From JAZGER01 sp036480335 (GTDB lineage: Bacteria; Pseudomonadota; Gammaproteobacteria; DSM-19610): a stretch of DNA of 49,744 nucleotides. This document shows positions 22,803-32,153 of this stretch, one piece after another; within the stretch, counting starts at the first letter, position 1; each line of letters starts with the position of its first letter. The stretch is taken from NCBI GenBank assembly GCA_036480335.1, contig JAZGGH010000131.1, forward strand, positions 1-49,744, written 5' to 3'. The notes under the pieces are model-generated. The model did not search any database and was not told the origin of the DNA. It saw only the letters and a program-made list of their open reading frames with translations. Both the position numbers and the translations under genes were made by a program.

Positions 22803-24035
22803 CTAATTAACCAGCTGATTGAGATCAAAAATAGGCAGAAGAATGGCCAGGACAATAATTAAAACCACCGCACCCATGACAAGAATCAGTACCGGTTCAA
22901 ACATTCCCATGATGGCAGAAATCATTGTTTCAATTTCACGCTCCTGGTTAATCGCCGCACGCTCAAGCATTTCCTCAAGCTGGCCACTGGCTTCACCACT
23001 GGCGATCATATGCACTGTCATCGGTGGAAAATACCCGCTTTTTTCCAGAGCACCGTGAATACTGGCACCCTCCCTGACTTTGCGTATTGCCTCTTCTACG
23101 GCTTCTTTCATGGGCAAATTTGACATAACCTGAGAAGCGATCTGCAACCCCTCCAGCACCGGCACACCACTGGCTGTAACAATGCTGAAAGTTCGCGAGA
23201 AACGCGCAGCATTGACACCCCGTTCGAGCCGCCCGATAACAGGCAAGTGCAGCAACATTTGATGGTATTTTCGCTTCGGCCCATCCTGCTTGAGCAATCG
23301 AATCAACAAAATAACGCCAACTACAAGCGCAGCCAGTATCCAGAGACCGTATTCAATCATGAAATCACTGATACTGATCAATGCTTGCGTCAACCAGGGA
23401 AGTTCCTGGCCGATATTATCAAACACCTGCACCACTTGCGGCACAACATAGGTCAGCAAGCCGATAACTACAGCCAGAGCAACAAATGTCAGTGTGGCAG
23501 GATAAAACAGTGCCAGCTGGATTTTCTGCTGCATCTGCTGTCGACTTTCAGAATAATCAGCCAGACGTTCCAGTACCAGATCAAGATGGGCAGACTGCTC
23601 ACCGGCTGCAACAGTTGTACGATAGAGACTGGGAAAAACATGGGGAAAATCTGCAAGGCCATTTGCCAGCGTATGGCCTTCCATAACACGGGATCTCACC
23701 GCCAGCATCATACTCGTGATGTGTTGTTTTTCAGATTGCTGGGCAACCGCCTGCAAGGTTTCTTCAAGCGGCATACCCGATCGTGATAATGTGGCCATCT
23801 GCCGGGTAATCAAAGCCAGATCAGTCGCACTAACCCCTCGCTGCCTCGCAAGGCGGGGTTTCGTGGATGAGGTTTTACCGCTTTTCCGCGATGACTGCCG
23901 CGCTTCATCTACTTCAAGGGCAATCCAGCCTTTGTCACGCAGCTGTTGGCGCACCTGGCGAGCAGTATCACCCTCCAGCACACCTTTCTTTTCTTTACCG
24001 CTGGCATCCAGCGCAACGAAATCAAAAGCACCCAT
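22803..24035 (-). CDS. gspF: Type II secretion inner-membrane platform protein GspF
   Basis: This 410-residue polytopic platform protein sits under the pseudopilus and contacts the GspE ATPase. It has two homologous GspF domains (about 72-195 and 275-398), each with a soluble helical bundle followed by membrane segments (FYPATLTFVALAVVIGLLTY; then near 220-245; then VLILVMGAVVLIIVLAILLP). Family motifs RQMATLSRSGMPLEETL and the second-half SRTFSIVTASGVPVLEGLQ are intact. It is the last gene of the gspC-D-E-F run, 26 bases after gspE. No pseudopilin genes follow. Confidence 0.95.
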   Translation of the reverse strand: MGAFDFVALDASGKEKKGVLEGDTARQVRQQLRDKGWIALEVDEARQSSRKSGKTSSTKPRLARQRGVSATDLALITRQMATLSRSGMPLEETLQAVAQQSEKQHITSMMLAVRSRVMEGHTLANGLADFPHVFPSLYRTTVAAGEQSAHLDLVLERLADYSESRQQMQQKIQLALFYPATLTFVALAVVIGLLTYVVPQVVQVFDNIGQELPWLTQALISISDFMIEYGLWILAALVVGVILLIRLLKQDGPKRKYHQMLLHLPVIGRLERGVNAARFSRTFSIVTASGVPVLEGLQIASQVMSNLPMKEAVEEAIRKVREGASIHGALEKSGYFPPMTVHMIASGEASGQLEEMLERAAINQEREIETMISAIMGMFEPVLILVMGAVVLIIVLAILLPIFDLNQLVN

Positions 24036-24061
24036 GACTTATCGTCCTTGATCAGTAATTA

Positions 24062-25597
24062 TCAGGAGCCTTCACGGCTGACACGGAGCACTTCTTCTAC
24101 TGTTGTTTCCCCCGTCAGAACACGACGCCAACCGTCTTCACGCATGGATGGCGTATTCTTGCGCGCACTGGCTTCCATTTCCATTTCACTACCACCATCA
24201 TGGATCATACTGCGTAATTCATTGGTAATCGGCACTAGTTCATAAATACCGGTCCGTCCCTTGTAACCAAGCTGACTACAGGCTTCACAACCAGCAGCAT
24301 GATATATGGTTGGCGGTGCAGCGGGATCCAGCCCCATCATTTTGCAATCGCTATCTGAAGCCACGTAGGGTTCTTTACAGGTTTCACACAATACACGCAC
24401 CAGTCGTTGTGCCATGACACCGATCAAACTGGATGATAAAAGGAATGGCTCAACACCCATGTCTCGCATTCGCGTTACCGCACCGACTGCACTATTGGTA
24501 TGTAAGGTAGATAACACCAGATGTCCGGTCAAACTGGCCTGGACAGCAATATCAGCAGTCTCAAGATCACGAATTTCACCCACCATGACAATATCGGGAT
24601 CCTGCCGCAGGATAGCCCTCAAGCCCCTGGCAAAGCTCATTTCAACCTTGGTATTAACCTGCGTTTGTCCAATTCCATCCAGATAATATTCTATCGGGTC
24701 TTCAACCGTCATTATGTTTCGGCGCTTGTTATTCATTCGCTCCAGCGCCGCATACAATGTGGTTGTCTTACCAGAACCTGTTGGTCCGGTTACCAGAATA
24801 ATTCCATGCGGACGACTGATCACCTCATCGACACCCCGCAGGGTTTCAGACGCCATACCCAGATGCTCAAGATTCAATCGGCCTGCCTGTTTATCCAGCA
24901 AACGCAAAACAACACGCTCGCCATGACCAGAAGGTAATGTCGATACACGCACATCGACAGCACGCCCGGCAACCCGTAGCGATATTCGGCCATCCTGAGG
25001 AAGGCGTTTTTCGGCGATATCCAGCTTTGCCATCACCTTAATGCGCGATACCAGCAATGGTGCCAGGACACGTTGAGGCTGTAAAACCTCACGCAACACA
25101 CCATCCACACGGAAGCGGACAACCAGACGATTCTCAAAGGGCTCAATATGAATATCTGAAGCATTTTCTTTGATAGCTTCAGTCAGTAATGCGTTGATGA
25201 GACGGATAATGGGTGCATCATCCTCACTTTCAAGCAAGTCTTCTGTTTCGGGTAATGCCTGGGCAACCTGAAACAAATCCAGGTCTTCCATCTCACCCAT
25301 CATCTGCATCGCCTGATTACTGTCTTTCTCGTAAACAGAGGCTAGCAAGGCATCGAAACGTGCTTCATCGACTCGCTCAAGCTTCATTGGGCGTTTTAAA
25401 ACTCTCTTCAGCTCAACCAGCGCCTGCGGGTCAGCCGCGGGGCTAAGGACTACACGCGCATGATCGTCCTCAAACTCGGTTACCAACACGCCATGTCGCT
25501 TTGCAAATGCAAAGGAAGGCCTCAAAGAATCCGCAGAAGGCGCTCCATCGTCGAGCGCTTCATCCAGCAGTTTATCCTTTTCTGCAACTTCTGACAT
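24062..25597 (-). CDS. gspE: Type II secretion ATPase GspE
   Basis: This 511-residue secretion ATPase drives pseudopilus assembly from the cytoplasmic face. Its parts in order are: an N-terminal domain that binds GspL, the DIHIEPFENRLVVRFRVDG region, Walker A GPTGSGKTTT, the Asp box DPIEYYLDGIGQTQVN, Walker B DPDIVMVGEIRD, the His box TGHLVLSTLHTNSA, and the zinc-binding C-terminal insert CETC...GCEAC. All are intact. The ATG overlaps the stop codon of gspD by one base (TAATG), so the two are translationally coupled. Confidence 0.96.
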   Translation of the reverse strand: MSEVAEKDKLLDEALDDGAPSADSLRPSFAFAKRHGVLVTEFEDDHARVVLSPAADPQALVELKRVLKRPMKLERVDEARFDALLASVYEKDSNQAMQMMGEMEDLDLFQVAQALPETEDLLESEDDAPIIRLINALLTEAIKENASDIHIEPFENRLVVRFRVDGVLREVLQPQRVLAPLLVSRIKVMAKLDIAEKRLPQDGRISLRVAGRAVDVRVSTLPSGHGERVVLRLLDKQAGRLNLEHLGMASETLRGVDEVISRPHGIILVTGPTGSGKTTTLYAALERMNNKRRNIMTVEDPIEYYLDGIGQTQVNTKVEMSFARGLRAILRQDPDIVMVGEIRDLETADIAVQASLTGHLVLSTLHTNSAVGAVTRMRDMGVEPFLLSSSLIGVMAQRLVRVLCETCKEPYVASDSDCKMMGLDPAAPPTIYHAAGCEACSQLGYKGRTGIYELVPITNELRSMIHDGGSEMEMEASARKNTPSMREDGWRRVLTGETTVEEVLRVSREGS

Positions 25598-27630
25598 TAC
25601 GGATCCTCAAATTCCCATTCAGATTCCTGTACGACTTGCGGCCTCATCGCACGTTCTGTCGCCTCTTTTTCCAGCGCTCTCGGCAAATCATTCAGATTCT
25701 CCAGTTCAGGCAACTGCGGGCCAGCTTCACCGGGAATCAGAGAAATACCCTTATCATAAGCCTCAATCTGCTTGGCTCTCATCAGATTATATTTACGTGA
25801 AGAGTACTGATTGGCAATACCCTTATCGCGCAGAATCGTCGGATGAATGAAAACCATTAAATTTGTCTTGTCATGCGTTGTGCTCTTCGCCCTGAAAAGA
25901 GCACCAATGAGTGGCAAATCTCCCAGAATCGGCACCTTTTGCTGACTCTGATTAACATTATCCTGAATCAGGCCACCCAGCACCAGCGTTTGCCCATCTT
26001 CAACAATGACATTGGTTTTCAGGGAGCGTTTATCGGTTACCGTATCGACAGCTTTAGCATCCGTGTTCACACTGGAAATCTCCTGCTCAATTTCCATAAT
26101 GATGGCATCACCTTCATTGATCTGCGGCTTGATCTTTAGCGATATACCCACATCTTCACGCTGAATGGTCTGGAAGGGGTTAGTCGCATCACTCCCTGTT
26201 GTAGAAAATGAGCCCGTCACAAACGGTACATTCTGACCAACAACAAATTCGGCTTCTTCATTATCAAGGGTAACCAGCGATGGAGTAGACAGAATATTGA
26301 CATCTTTATCTGTTCCGAGCGCCTGAACAAGTGCCGCAAAATCCAGCGTGCCATTTGACAGACTTGCACCGGCCAACAACAATCCAGGGGCCAGTGAACC
26401 CGCACCACTCGCAATAGCCGCTGCAACACTGGCAGCACTGTTACCCACATTGGTAAAGTTAGTTCCACCTAACGGACTAATGCCACTGTCAGATGGGTCA
26501 TTGGCCACCCACTGCACACCTAGCTCACGGGTACGTTTGAGACTTACTTCCGCAATGATTGCGTCCACCAAAATCTGTGCGCGGCGAATATCCAGTTGCC
26601 TGATCACTGACTCCAGTGACAGCATCATGGCAGGTGGTGCAGTAATAACCAGCGCATTTGTCGCTTCATCCGCCTGGATATCCAGCTGTTTTTCAATATT
26701 CTTAGCAACCGGGTTCTTGCCCTTGGCGGTCTCACTCTGTGTTTTCCCAACGCCGCGCAAGACATCAATTATGTCTTTTGCTTTAGCATATTTGAGATAA
26801 ATAACCTTGGTATTGCCACCATGACCCAGGGGCGTATCAAGATGAGAAATAATAGCCCGCATCCGCAGCCGGGAAGAGCGATCACCACCCAGCAAAATAC
26901 TATTGGTACGCTCATCTGCTACTAACGCATTGCCTCCCTGCTGGGCCTGACCCGGTTGAGCTTTTGTTCGCCGTATGGCAGTCAAAACCCGAACCACCTC
27001 GGAAGCCGAAGCATGCTCAAGACGAATCACTTCAATCTCACTATCACTGACCTTGTCGATGCGCTGAATGATACTAATCAGACGACTGACGTTTTGCGCA
27101 CGATCAGAAATAATTAAAACGTTGGTAGCGGGATAGGCAGCCAGATGCCCTTGCTGGGGAACCAGAGGACGTAATATAGGCACCAGTTGAGCGGCTGCAA
27201 TGTTATCCACCTGGACCACACGCGTAACCATTTCATCACCACGCCCCGGACGCCCAGCAGTTGCATTGGGAATACTATCCTGCTTTGCATTGACATCGGG
27301 CAGTATCTTGGTGACTGCACCACTTTTAACAGCAGCAAAACCATGCACCCGGAGAATAGACAAAAACACCTGATAGACTTCATCACTGTCCATCGGTCGT
27401 GAAGAAATTACCGTCACCTTGCCTTTCACTCGGGGATCAACGATAAAATTCTTTCCCGTGACTTCAGCAACAGTACCAATCAGCGCACTGATATCGGCTT
27501 CTTTCAGATTCAGGGTTATCGTTTGAGCAGCTAAGGGGATGCTCCCGAACAAACTGAATGCAAGCACCCAGCCACACAGTCCGTGCATCCTTATTTTTCT
27601 TATTGTAATTATCACGTTATTTATCCTCAT
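25597..27630 (-). CDS. gspD: Type II secretion outer-membrane secretin GspD
   Basis: This 677-residue secretin forms the outer-membrane gate. It has a signal peptide ending about AAQ before TITLNLKEADI, then the N0 domain, repeats N1-N3 (each with a V-x-x-L-R or V-I-x-L-x-x-A-x-A segment), and a C-terminal secretin domain with VPFVTGSF and VIVEDGQTLVLGGLIQD...KVPILGDLPLIGALFR. A Gly/Ala/Ser-rich gate loop is visible near residues 390-425. The 5' end is uncertain: ATG 27630, a GTG at 27615 with GAGGATAA upstream, or ATG 27588. It lies between gspC and gspE. Confidence 0.95.
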   Translation of the reverse strand: MRINNVIITIRKIRMHGLCGWVLAFSLFGSIPLAAQTITLNLKEADISALIGTVAEVTGKNFIVDPRVKGKVTVISSRPMDSDEVYQVFLSILRVHGFAAVKSGAVTKILPDVNAKQDSIPNATAGRPGRGDEMVTRVVQVDNIAAAQLVPILRPLVPQQGHLAAYPATNVLIISDRAQNVSRLISIIQRIDKVSDSEIEVIRLEHASASEVVRVLTAIRRTKAQPGQAQQGGNALVADERTNSILLGGDRSSRLRMRAIISHLDTPLGHGGNTKVIYLKYAKAKDIIDVLRGVGKTQSETAKGKNPVAKNIEKQLDIQADEATNALVITAPPAMMLSLESVIRQLDIRRAQILVDAIIAEVSLKRTRELGVQWVANDPSDSGISPLGGTNFTNVGNSAASVAAAIASGAGSLAPGLLLAGASLSNGTLDFAALVQALGTDKDVNILSTPSLVTLDNEEAEFVVGQNVPFVTGSFSTTGSDATNPFQTIQREDVGISLKIKPQINEGDAIIMEIEQEISSVNTDAKAVDTVTDKRSLKTNVIVEDGQTLVLGGLIQDNVNQSQQKVPILGDLPLIGALFRAKSTTHDKTNLMVFIHPTILRDKGIANQYSSRKYNLMRAKQIEAYDKGISLIPGEAGPQLPELENLNDLPRALEKEATERAMRPQVVQESEWEFEDP

Positions 27631-27657
27631 AGAAAACTCAATTCAGCTAAGTCAAAA

Positions 27658-28599
27658 TCAGTGCGAAGGCAGGGAAAAATTCAACGCGACTTCCCTGCCA
27701 TCACGCATGACGGTTAAATTAACATTCTCGCCACTACCACTCAGCGAACGCATTGCCTGCATACCTTTTGAAGGGCTATCAAGCTGCACACCATTAATAC
27801 TAGTGACGACATCGCCTGCAATCAAACCAAGATCATCCAGTGCGCCCATCTCTCTTCCTTCCTGCAAACGAAAGCCGATAAAACGGCCATTTTCCCGTAC
27901 AGGTGTCGGGCGAACATAATCCGTAAATGACATCGGATTCTGCTGGATCCTGCTTTTATATCGTTGCAACGCCTGGCCTCGCTGCGTAGAACTGCCTTGC
28001 GGACGGGTATTGCGCGTATTCCTGCCACGAGGACTCGAGGAAGACCTATTACCAACACCATCCTGTGGTAACCGCAATGTCTCGTAACCACCATTGCGTT
28101 CCAGAATAACCCTGTCCGCATAAATCTCATATAATCTGGCTCCGCCAGGCACCGGATCACCCACAGAATAGCTCTCATCCTTGCCTCGAGGGTCACCAAT
28201 GATAGCGCGGGCAGAATCCCCATCTGCTGCAAAGACACCACTAAGTGTCAAATTCAAGCGAGTTTCCGGTGCTCGTGTTGGCGCTGCTTTCTCTTTCTTA
28301 ACCGGCGTAACTTTTTTAACAATTACTTTTTTGCCCAGCAAATGCCAACTGGCTATTTGTGCAGCATTATACTCTGATTTGACCTCAGATTGAACTGTTC
28401 TTGACGATTCACCAGAAACATTACCCAGAGGAATACCCTCTCCCCCGGACAATGCCGTCCAGGTAAGACGTGACAATAGCCATGCTAACCACAGGATCAA
28501 TAACAGATTTATGCCTGGTATCAATAACGGTGAGCTGCCTGCCAGTCTGATTTTCTGCAAAAAAGACTGTTGTGTGAGTGCAAAAGTTGCCATATTCAT
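27658..28599 (-). CDS. gspC: Type II secretion inner-membrane protein GspC with PDZ domain
   Basis: This 313-residue bitopic protein links the inner-membrane platform to GspD. One transmembrane helix (about 28-46) is followed by a linker, a homology region (about 100-175, with LNLTLSGVFAADGDSARAIIGDP and GARLYEIYADRVILERNG) that binds the secretin N0 domain, and a C-terminal PDZ-like domain (about 235-310, GFRLQEGREMGALDDLGL...GDVVTSINGVQL). PDZ-containing GspC is the classical form, as opposed to coiled-coil OutC relatives. It is the first gene of the gspC-D-E-F run. Confidence 0.93.
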   Translation of the reverse strand: MNMATFALTQQSFLQKIRLAGSSPLLIPGINLLLILWLAWLLSRLTWTALSGGEGIPLGNVSGESSRTVQSEVKSEYNAAQIASWHLLGKKVIVKKVTPVKKEKAAPTRAPETRLNLTLSGVFAADGDSARAIIGDPRGKDESYSVGDPVPGGARLYEIYADRVILERNGGYETLRLPQDGVGNRSSSSPRGRNTRNTRPQGSSTQRGQALQRYKSRIQQNPMSFTDYVRPTPVRENGRFIGFRLQEGREMGALDDLGLIAGDVVTSINGVQLDSPSKGMQAMRSLSGSGENVNLTVMRDGREVALNFSLPSH

Positions 28600-28738
28600 A
28601 ATCTTAGAGTCAACGGACAGAATGCCTACAAGCTTTAATGATTCACATCACAAATCGAGCAAAAAATTTTCTGAACCTGAGTTAACTGTTTATTTTATCA
28701 GCCAATTTCGAAGTTTACGATAGATATATTTTTTCAGG

Positions 28739-30031
28739 TCAGTTTGACTGCCTGCGATTTCTGTTATTCGATGAGCGCCCGGAATTTTTATGTGGCCCAC
28801 TCCTACCTGTCTTTTTTCGCATGACAGGTCTGGATTTCGTCCTGACTCTGGGTTTCAACTCTGTGAGCAGATCATCCGTAATCGGGGTAAGCGGTATAGA
28901 ATGACCAATAAATTCTTCGATATCGGGTAACGAATACACATATTGCTCGCAGGCAAAACTGATTGCGTCGCCATCTGCACCAATGCGTGCAGTACGGCCA
29001 ATCCTGTGCACATAATCTTCAGCATCCTGAGGCAAATCAAAATTAAAGACATGCGTCACATCAGGCACATGCAAGCCTCGGGCTGCCACGTCAGTCGCAA
29101 CCAGAACAGGCAATTCACCTTCCTGAAAGCGCTGCAATAATGACTGCCTTTTCTTTTGTGGGACATCGCCCGATAAAATAGCTGCTTTTAATCCGTTACC
29201 CTCAAGAAACCCCCAGACACGATCAGCAACATGTTTAGTATTGACAAAAACAATCGCCCGCGAGGGCTGAAGTTTTTTCATCAAGCCCACTAACAAGGGT
29301 ATTTTTTCTTCATTTGCAGTATGGAACACCTGCTGCCTGACTCGGTCTGCGGTTACCTGTTCAGCTTCGATTTTGACAATTTCAGGATTATTCATATGCT
29401 CATAGGCCAGCTCATTGACTCGCAACGACAATGTCGCCGAAAATAACAGGCCCAAACGTTTTTCAGGTGGTGGGCAGCGGTGCAATAAAAATCGCACATC
29501 ATTAATAAAGCCAAGATCAAACATCCGATCCGCCTCATCCAGCACAATCACCTGAGCCTTCCTTAAATCAAAAACTCGCTGCTTGAAATAATCGATAATT
29601 CGCCCTGGGGTACCTATCAATATATCGACACCATCAACAAGACACTTACGCTGCTTGTCGTAATCCGTACCACCATAGGCAAGCCCCAGCTTCAGACCAG
29701 TATACAAACCCAGTTTTTCTGCATCACGATGAATCTGGATTGCCAGCTCTCTGGTTGGCGCCAGCACCAGAGCACGCACCTGGCTGGGTCGCCGATCATC
29801 TGATAATGGGTGATTCAGTAAATGCGCATATAATGCAACCAGAAAAGCCGCCGTTTTGCCGGTACCGGTCTGTGCCTGACCCGCAATATCCTTGCCTTTA
29901 AGCGCCAGGGGAATAGTTTCTGCCTGAATGGGTGTACAATAAGAAAAACCCGCCTCCTGAACGCCTTTTAATAAAGACGCAGGAAGTTCAAATTCACTGA
30001 AACTGACTTCTGAGAGATGATTATTTTCCAT
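28739..30031 (-). CDS. rhlB: DEAD-box RNA helicase RhlB-like
   Basis: This 430-residue ATP-dependent RNA helicase partners RNase E in the E. coli degradosome. Its motifs are in order: F-x-x-x-x-L (Q-motif region) with YCTPIQAE, AQTGTGKT, PTRELA, TPGR, DEAD (VLDEADRMFD), SAT, IVFVNT, ATDVAARGLH and HRIGRTAR. The C-terminal tail of about 40 residues is Arg/Lys/Ser/Asn-rich, typical of RhlB. The divergent trxA-rho neighbourhood is the same as in E. coli, which supports RhlB rather than RhlE. The start at ATG 30031 (MENNHL) is preferred over the longer frame to 30073. Confidence 0.92.
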   Translation of the reverse strand: MENNHLSEVSFSEFELPASLLKGVQEAGFSYCTPIQAETIPLALKGKDIAGQAQTGTGKTAAFLVALYAHLLNHPLSDDRRPSQVRALVLAPTRELAIQIHRDAEKLGLYTGLKLGLAYGGTDYDKQRKCLVDGVDILIGTPGRIIDYFKQRVFDLRKAQVIVLDEADRMFDLGFINDVRFLLHRCPPPEKRLGLLFSATLSLRVNELAYEHMNNPEIVKIEAEQVTADRVRQQVFHTANEEKIPLLVGLMKKLQPSRAIVFVNTKHVADRVWGFLEGNGLKAAILSGDVPQKKRQSLLQRFQEGELPVLVATDVAARGLHVPDVTHVFNFDLPQDAEDYVHRIGRTARIGADGDAISFACEQYVYSLPDIEEFIGHSIPLTPITDDLLTELKPRVRTKSRPVMRKKTGRSGPHKNSGRSSNNRNRRQSN

Positions 30032-30253
30032 AATCCGATAAGCATAACGCAAACAGGACAAAATAGTGACCAATTAGGCTTGCATTTTTCCGCATTTTCA
30101 TATCAAATATACACATATCTGGAATCTTAAGCAGGTTCTTACAATTTCACTGGCTACAAAAATCGCAAATTACCCCCATTTTAAACTTGTTGAAATTTTC
30201 AATTTCACCGTCCTCAGGGATACTATTAACATGATGGTCTGGAGGCCTTAAAC

Positions 30254-30580
30254 GTGAGCGAGAATATCGTTTATCTTAGTGATGACTCTTTTCAGGAAGA
30301 AGTTCTTGAATGCTGTGAGCCCGTACTGGTTGATTACTGGGCTGAATGGTGCGGCCCCTGTAAAATGATCGCTCCAATCCTGGGCGAAATTGCCGATGAA
30401 TATCAGGGCAAGGTAAAAGTTGCCAAACTGAATATTGACGAAAACCCACAAACACCGCCAAAATTTGGTATTCGTGGCATCCCCACTCTGATGTTATTCA
30501 AGGATGGCAATGTTGAAGCAACCAAAGTAGGCGCTTTAACAAAATCCCAGTTAACAGCCTTTATTGACACTAATATCTAA
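30254..30580 (+). CDS. trxA: Thioredoxin 1
   Basis: This 108-residue cytoplasmic disulfide reductase has the WCGPC active site (C33, C36) and the cis-proline loop GIRGIPTLMLF. Residues 20-21 are an extra Cys-Cys pair (LECCEP), absent from the classical E. coli protein, which could be a second redox or metal site. Translation starts at GTG (30254) with GGAGG eight bases upstream. It is divergent from rhlB and followed by rho on the same strand, as in E. coli. Confidence 0.95.
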   Translation: MSENIVYLSDDSFQEEVLECCEPVLVDYWAEWCGPCKMIAPILGEIADEYQGKVKVAKLNIDENPQTPPKFGIRGIPTLMLFKDGNVEATKVGALTKSQLTAFIDTNI

Positions 30581-30587
30581 ACAACGC

Positions 30588-30616
30588 AGTCATTAGCCGG
30601 ATATCGGCTAATGACT
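30588..30616 (+). terminator. Hairpin after trxA
   Basis: A perfect 12-bp stem (AGTCATTAGCCG with CGGCTAATGACT) around a GATAT loop lies eight bases after the trxA stop. Only TGTCGGCTT follows, without a T-run, so it may be a weak terminator or an mRNA 3'-end stabiliser. It stands between trxA and the rho leader. Confidence 0.5.
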
Positions 30617-30725
30617 TGTCGGCTTACCCGCCAACTTTACAAATGAAATACTCAACTAATTTCTATCAATTAACTGTAAACCTCCCAGGTTTCCCCTTAA
30701 CCCAATCAAACACGAATCCTCCGCT

Positions 30726-31979
30726 ATGAATCTAACCGAATTAAAACAAACACCGGCTTCGAAACTTATTGAAACAGCCCGTTCTATGGGTATAGAAGGC
30801 ACTCGTTCACGAAAACAGGATGTCATTTTTTCTATCCTTAAATCGCACGCAAAAAGCGGCGAAGATATTTTTGGTGATGGGGTGCTGGAAATCCTGCAAG
30901 ATGGCTTTGGCTTTTTGCGTTCTGCAGACAGCTCCTATCTGGCAGGACCGGATGACATATATGTCTCCCCTAGCCAGATTAGACGCTTTGGCCTGCGCAC
31001 CGGCGATACCGTATCGGGAAAAATACGTCCACCCAAGGACGGTGAACGCTATTTTGCATTACTCAAGGTCAATGAAATTAATTATGATAAACCTGAGAAT
31101 GCCAAGAGCAAGGTGCTTTTTGAAAACCTGACGCCGCTGCATCCCAATGAACGCCTTAGTCTGGAACTCGGTAATGGCAGCACTGAAGACATTACCGCGC
31201 GTATCATTGATCTGGCAGCGCCTATCGGCAAGGGCCAGCGCGGGCTGATCGTATCACCTCCCAAAGCGGGTAAAACCATGTTGCTGCAGAACATCGCGCA
31301 ATCAATCACCGCTAATCATCCTGAATGCTACTTGATCGTTTTGCTTATCGATGAACGCCCGGAAGAAGTCACTGAAATGGATCGATCTGTCCGCGGCGAA
31401 GTTGTTTCCAGTACATTTGACGAGCCTGCCAGCCGCCACGTACAGGTAGCAGAAATGGTGATCGAAAAAGCCAAACGACTGGTAGAACATAAACACGATG
31501 TCGTGATTTTGCTTGACTCCATTACGCGTCTCGCCCGCGCCTACAATACAGTCATCCCATCATCGGGCAAAGTCCTGACCGGCGGTGTTGACGCCAACGC
31601 CCTGCATCGTCCAAAACGCTTCTTTGGCGCAGCCAGAAACATTGAGGAAGGTGGTTCCCTGACCATTATCGCCACTGCACTGGTCGAAACCGGCTCCCGC
31701 ATGGATGATGTCATTTATGAAGAGTTCAAGGGCACAGGCAACATGGAAGTCCATCTGGATCGCCGTATTGCAGAAAAACGCGTTTACCCGGCCATTAATA
31801 TCAACCGCTCAGGTACTCGCCGTGAAGAATTACTCACCAAAGCGGACGAACTACAGAAAATATGGATTTTGCGTAAGTTACTGCATCCCATGGAAGAACT
31901 GGCGGCGATGGAGTTCATGCTGGATCGCCTGAAAGAAAGCAAAACAAATGATGAATTCTTCGCTTCTATGAAACGATAG
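30726..31979 (+). CDS. rho: Transcription termination factor Rho
   Basis: Rho is a hexameric RNA-dependent ATPase that releases RNA polymerase; this copy has 417 residues. It has an N-terminal helical domain (MNLTELKQTPASKLIETA), the RNA-binding cold-shock-like domain (about 50-120, GDGVLEILQDGFGFLRS), the P-loop SPPKAGKT, Walker B LLDSITRLARAYN and the R-loop region (GTGNMEVHLDR). The length is nearly that of E. coli Rho and no insertion is present. The 145 bases upstream contain the hairpin after trxA; the leader may mediate autogenous control as in enterics. A MITE-like element lies immediately downstream. Confidence 0.97.
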   Translation: MNLTELKQTPASKLIETARSMGIEGTRSRKQDVIFSILKSHAKSGEDIFGDGVLEILQDGFGFLRSADSSYLAGPDDIYVSPSQIRRFGLRTGDTVSGKIRPPKDGERYFALLKVNEINYDKPENAKSKVLFENLTPLHPNERLSLELGNGSTEDITARIIDLAAPIGKGQRGLIVSPPKAGKTMLLQNIAQSITANHPECYLIVLLIDERPEEVTEMDRSVRGEVVSSTFDEPASRHVQVAEMVIEKAKRLVEHKHDVVILLDSITRLARAYNTVIPSSGKVLTGGVDANALHRPKRFFGAARNIEEGGSLTIIATALVETGSRMDDVIYEEFKGTGNMEVHLDRRIAEKRVYPAININRSGTRREELLTKADELQKIWILRKLLHPMEELAAMEFMLDRLKESKTNDEFFASMKR

Positions 31980-31985
31980 ACTCAA

Positions 31986-32124
31986 AAGGACGCCTCTATT
32001 AATCAGGATTTCGTCTCAGCTCAAGGCGGATGAACTTTGAGAACCGCAGTGTATAAGGCAACCTGAGGATCGCAATTGTCATCCACGCAGAAATCATGGC
32101 GAAAAGACACACATAGAGGTGCTC
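31986..32124. mobile_element. Short MITE-like element B, related to element A
   Basis: About 139 bp lie between rho and ptsP, with imperfect inverted ends (AAGGACGCCTCTAT on the left, ATAGAGGTGCTC on the right) and CTCAA on both flanks. It shares blocks with element A: GCCTCT, TTAATCA-GGATTT-CGTCT, CACGCAGAAATCATGG and GGCGAAAAGACA. A middle segment of about 40 bases is missing from A. It is non-coding. The right end lies about 27 bases beyond the ptsP stop codon. Confidence 0.65.
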
Positions 32125-32153
32125 CTCAATAAGAAACTATAGCAGAATCTTAA

